Shown here piece after piece: positions 61,949-64,000 of a DNA stretch of 64,000 nt. The notes beneath the pieces are model-generated. The model ran no database searches. It was given only the letters and a program-made list of their open reading frames with translations, and had not been told where the DNA came from. The stretch covers positions 8,763-72,762 of the forward strand of contig CAKTEE010000009.1 in assembly GCA_934546985.1 (NCBI GenBank). The letters run 5' to 3'. Both the position numbers and the translations under genes were made by a program. This DNA is from an uncultured Eubacteriales bacterium. GTDB taxonomy: Bacteria > Bacillota > Clostridia > Oscillospirales > Acutalibacteraceae. Positions within the stretch are counted from its first letter, which is position 1; the number at the start of each line of letters is the position of its first letter.

Positions 61949-63585
61949 CACTGCGCCACCTCTCCTTCTTTCAAAAGCAGAAGCCGATAGCCTGTCGGAA
62001 CCTTTTCTGCCTGAAGCCGATATCCGCCTTCTAAAGAACGGGAAACAAACTCGCGATCTGTACCGGTAATCTCAAAGCAAACCGTATCGCTGATTTGGAT
62101 TGCCACAGAAGTCAGACGAAAATCTGCCTCCTCTAAAATCTCTTCCAAAGTTTTCGTGATGAGAAGAATCAGCTCTGGCTCTAAATTAGATGTGGGACAA
62201 AAATCCAAGCTTGTCCTGATTCCAAGATTCTTCATACATTTCGCAATATCCTGCAAGCTGATGGCTAAATCACCCATCGGAATCGTCTGTTGCTCCTGAT
62301 ACGTGAGCTGCAGGTTGCAGAAGCGTTTGATGTAGGTACCGATGAGGCAGATGCGGTTCCAGTCATCCGCCGTAAGGGATTCTTTCGATAAAAGCGTTGT
62401 CAGCGAAGCAAGCTGCCCGGCCACCTCCGCGGACAGACTGTCATAAATATCATTGCGTGCCTGAATACTTGTCTCATCCGATTGAATTCGAATTTCCTGT
62501 GCCAGCAGATCTTGTTCTTCTTCCAATTCCGCATTCAGTCTCTGAAGTTCCCGGAAAGCATGGTTGATCTGCGAGAGATCGGTCTGCCAGACCATATACC
62601 CGCCCGGGATTTGGTGCAGGTTCATGGTAATATCTTCCGTAGCAGAAAAACGCTGATTTTGCTTTAAAGCTTCCAGCATAGCAGGCGTGATATCCGCCGC
62701 GTTTTCCGATACTGCAATCCGCTCACCGGTCGGTGAAAGAATCTGCATCGCCATTGTAGAACGCCGGAATACTTCACTGTACTGCGTGTTGACAGGAATC
62801 AGCCCCGTCAAAATATAGAGCTGCCAACAAAGCACGATGATGAAAATCAGCCCCGCCGAATATTCCACAAGCTCAAACCGCACCACGTAGGCCGTCGCAG
62901 CATAAGGAATACTGAACAGAAAGAGTAAAATCGGCTCGTAGAAGGGAACCAGCTTTCGGTAAAACGGATCTGACTTTGCCGTGCCGTTACGTTGATAAAT
63001 CACATACACCTGATACGCAATGATACTAAGCGCCCATATGTGAATCATATATGTGCCGATGTATGGATGGAAATACAAATTTGGCTGGGGTTCCTCCGGC
63101 ACAATGTAATATAGAAAATGATGCAAATCGTTGGTTAGTGCCAGCATGCTCAGAAAACATGCCGGGATTAGGAGCAGATACCACTTTTTGCTGATCTGGT
63201 AATCCTCCGGCTTGCCGAGATAGAATGCGCTGTAAAACCCGAACAGTGGTATGAAGACAGCCGCGATATTGATAAAGTATCCGGTAAAGCGCATCCATGG
63301 AATATTGACATAGAGGAAAGCATCCTGAACGAAGCGGACCATTAAATACAGGATACTGACGATATTTTGTGCAGTCAGGTGGCCGCGCATGGATTTCTGC
63401 ATGATTTTTGTTGTAATGGTATGTTGCCAGCCAAAGAGGAGTAGCATATAGACCGCCCAGACAAGATATGGCCGCAGAAAATCTTCCGACCAATACCGTA
63501 TGCTAAGCTGCCGGTATGCGGAGACCGCGAACAACAACGCCGCTGCCGCAAAAAGCCGGACAATGGATTTTTTTCGCTCGCCCAT
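61948..63585 (-). CDS. Seven-helix membrane sensor, apparent histidine pseudokinase
   Basis: 545 residues. An N-terminal membrane module of about seven or eight helices (residues 6-265) is followed by a PAS-like stretch (TMAMQILSPTGERIAVSENA), a coiled coil (LQRLNAELEEEQDLLAQEIR) and a helix RNDIYDSLSAEVAGQLASLT, aligned with kinase DHp helices but with Tyr381 where the phosphoacceptor His belongs. The C-terminal ATPase-like part lacks the N-box Asn (TKTLEEILEEADFRLTSVAI) and glycine motifs. It is likely a signal receiver that controls the cytosolic kinase. ATG 63585 has AGGGGGG upstream; an upstream ATG would add a doubtful extension. Confidence 0.8.
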   Translation of the reverse strand: MGERKKSIVRLFAAAALLFAVSAYRQLSIRYWSEDFLRPYLVWAVYMLLLFGWQHTITTKIMQKSMRGHLTAQNIVSILYLMVRFVQDAFLYVNIPWMRFTGYFINIAAVFIPLFGFYSAFYLGKPEDYQISKKWYLLLIPACFLSMLALTNDLHHFLYYIVPEEPQPNLYFHPYIGTYMIHIWALSIIAYQVYVIYQRNGTAKSDPFYRKLVPFYEPILLFLFSIPYAATAYVVRFELVEYSAGLIFIIVLCWQLYILTGLIPVNTQYSEVFRRSTMAMQILSPTGERIAVSENAADITPAMLEALKQNQRFSATEDITMNLHQIPGGYMVWQTDLSQINHAFRELQRLNAELEEEQDLLAQEIRIQSDETSIQARNDIYDSLSAEVAGQLASLTTLLSKESLTADDWNRICLIGTYIKRFCNLQLTYQEQQTIPMGDLAISLQDIAKCMKNLGIRTSLDFCPTSNLEPELILLITKTLEEILEEADFRLTSVAIQISDTVCFEITGTDREFVSRSLEGGYRLQAEKVPTGYRLLLLKEGEVAQ

Positions 63586-63646
63586 CGGATTCCCCCCTGC
63601 AAAAGATGATTCTAACCGGTCTATACAGTTAGATAACGATAAGAAT

Positions 63647-63652
63647 ATTATA
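63647..63652 (-). promoter_or_regulatory. -10 element of the two-component operon
   Basis: Minus strand TATAAT, 62 bases before ATG 63585; the -35 region is poor and lies close to the left arm of the 63670-63742 inverted repeat. Confidence 0.5.
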
Positions 63653-63669
63653 GCATGAAAGATCAAATT

Positions 63670-63742
63670 CACCCCACACAAAAAGGTAGTATCCATCGTG
63701 TTTTTAAATTTTTTCACGAAAACTACCTGATTGTGTGGGGTG
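63670..63742. repeat. Long inverted repeat in divergent promoter region, attenuator-like
   Basis: CACCCCACACAAAAAGGTAGT (63670-63690, 21 bases; first 20 quoted elsewhere as CACCCCACACA plus AAAAGGTAGT) pairs with ACTACCT-GATTGTGTGGGGTG (63722-63742). Inside is a second stem TCGTG/CACGA. On the plus strand it is followed by CTTTTTTG, so a transcript read rightwards could terminate here, 80 bases before the zinc-ribbon gene. Confidence 0.6.
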
Positions 63743-63824
63743 CTTTTTTGTCGCTTCAGGTAAAATAGGATGGAAAATAAGCTGGGGTTGTTTTTGTCTC
63801 CGGCAAGCGAGAGGAGTATAGATT

Positions 63825-64000
63825 ATGTTCTGTTCAAAGTGCGGAAATTCTTTGCCGGATGACGCAAAATTTTGTAGCGCGTGTGGAGCGCCTGTAAAGA
63901 TATCACAAGAAGCTTCACCGGCACCGCAGCAGCCGGCAGGCATACCGGATGAAACGGTAAATATCCAGGCGCCGAAACGGGAGCCGGTTATGGGGGCACA
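63825..64000 (+). CDS. Zinc-ribbon protein, 3'-truncated by window edge
   Basis: Begins MFCSKCGNSLPDDAKFCSACGAPV: a zinc ribbon with CxxC pairs, then a Pro/Ala-rich linker (SPAPQQPAGIPDE). The same N-terminal plan opens the 610-residue membrane protein at 10951-12783, so this may be another cytosolic-ribbon membrane protein. GAGGAG is 8 bases before the ATG. It is divergent from the two-component operon. The rest lies beyond the window. Confidence 0.75.
   Translation, partial: MFCSKCGNSLPDDAKFCSACGAPVKISQEASPAPQQPAGIPDETVNIQAPKREPVMGA

Overview
The window reads as the chromosome of a low-to-moderate GC Gram-positive anaerobe of class Clostridia, probably Oscillospiraceae/Ruminococcaceae-like and gut-associated. 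This is inferred from strong AGGAGG-type ribosome sites with occasional TTG/GTG starts, sigma-A promoters with extended -10 elements, a YhbD/bactofilin pair, an NifU-like scaffold/GGGtGRT pair, ferredoxin-type polysaccharide enzymes and a bile-salt-hydrolase-type amidase. No rRNA, tRNA or CRISPR array was seen.

Layout. 1-3.7 kb: lgt (partial), folD, then the scaffold/GGGtGRT operon. 3.7-6.6 kb: a methyltransferase, a solo IS200-type element and a run of tiny membrane-peptide genes. 6.8-16 kb: an ABC-F ATPase, a choloylglycine hydrolase, a zinc-ribbon membrane protein and a three-gene alpha/beta-hydrolase / acyltransferase / DUF6320 operon. 16.9-29.6 kb: a leftward polysaccharide operon behind a TTGACG-17-TATAAT promoter. 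It holds a priming sugar transferase, three GT4 glycosyltransferases, a hexapeptide acetyltransferase, a Wzy-like polymerase, a pyruvyl-transferase-like protein, a Wzx-like flippase, an FrhB-like Fe-S protein, and UDP-glucuronate/galacturonate supply. 30-51 kb: mostly core genes (Eis-like acetyltransferase, O-acyltransferase, yebC, CPA2 antiporter, guaB, ECF sigma factor with membrane partner, AbrB-like and XRE regulators, bactofilin/YhbD, HAD phosphatase, nth, a large GT-C-like membrane protein). These are interrupted by a graveyard of decayed genes (cysK, def, one unknown, a GNAT). 50.4-59.7 kb: an accessory island with immunity-like and Cys/His small genes, an HTH protein, a DUF4352 gene plus a truncated copy, an IS3-family element, a serine-recombinase scrap, a complete type III restriction-modification pair and a 26-codon peptide gene. 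60-64 kb: a small unknown gene, a three-gene two-component system whose membrane sensor looks like a pseudokinase, and the start of a zinc-ribbon gene behind a long hairpin.

The points I find most unusual are the membrane pseudokinase / cytosolic kinase / NarL regulator operon, the tiny peptide gene beside the restriction system, the YhbD promoter with two 11-bp inverted half-sites four helical turns apart, the asymmetrically degenerate ABC-F ATPase, and the 116-nt nested inverted repeat beside the DUF4352 gene. All family calls rest on reading motifs by eye; no database search was run.
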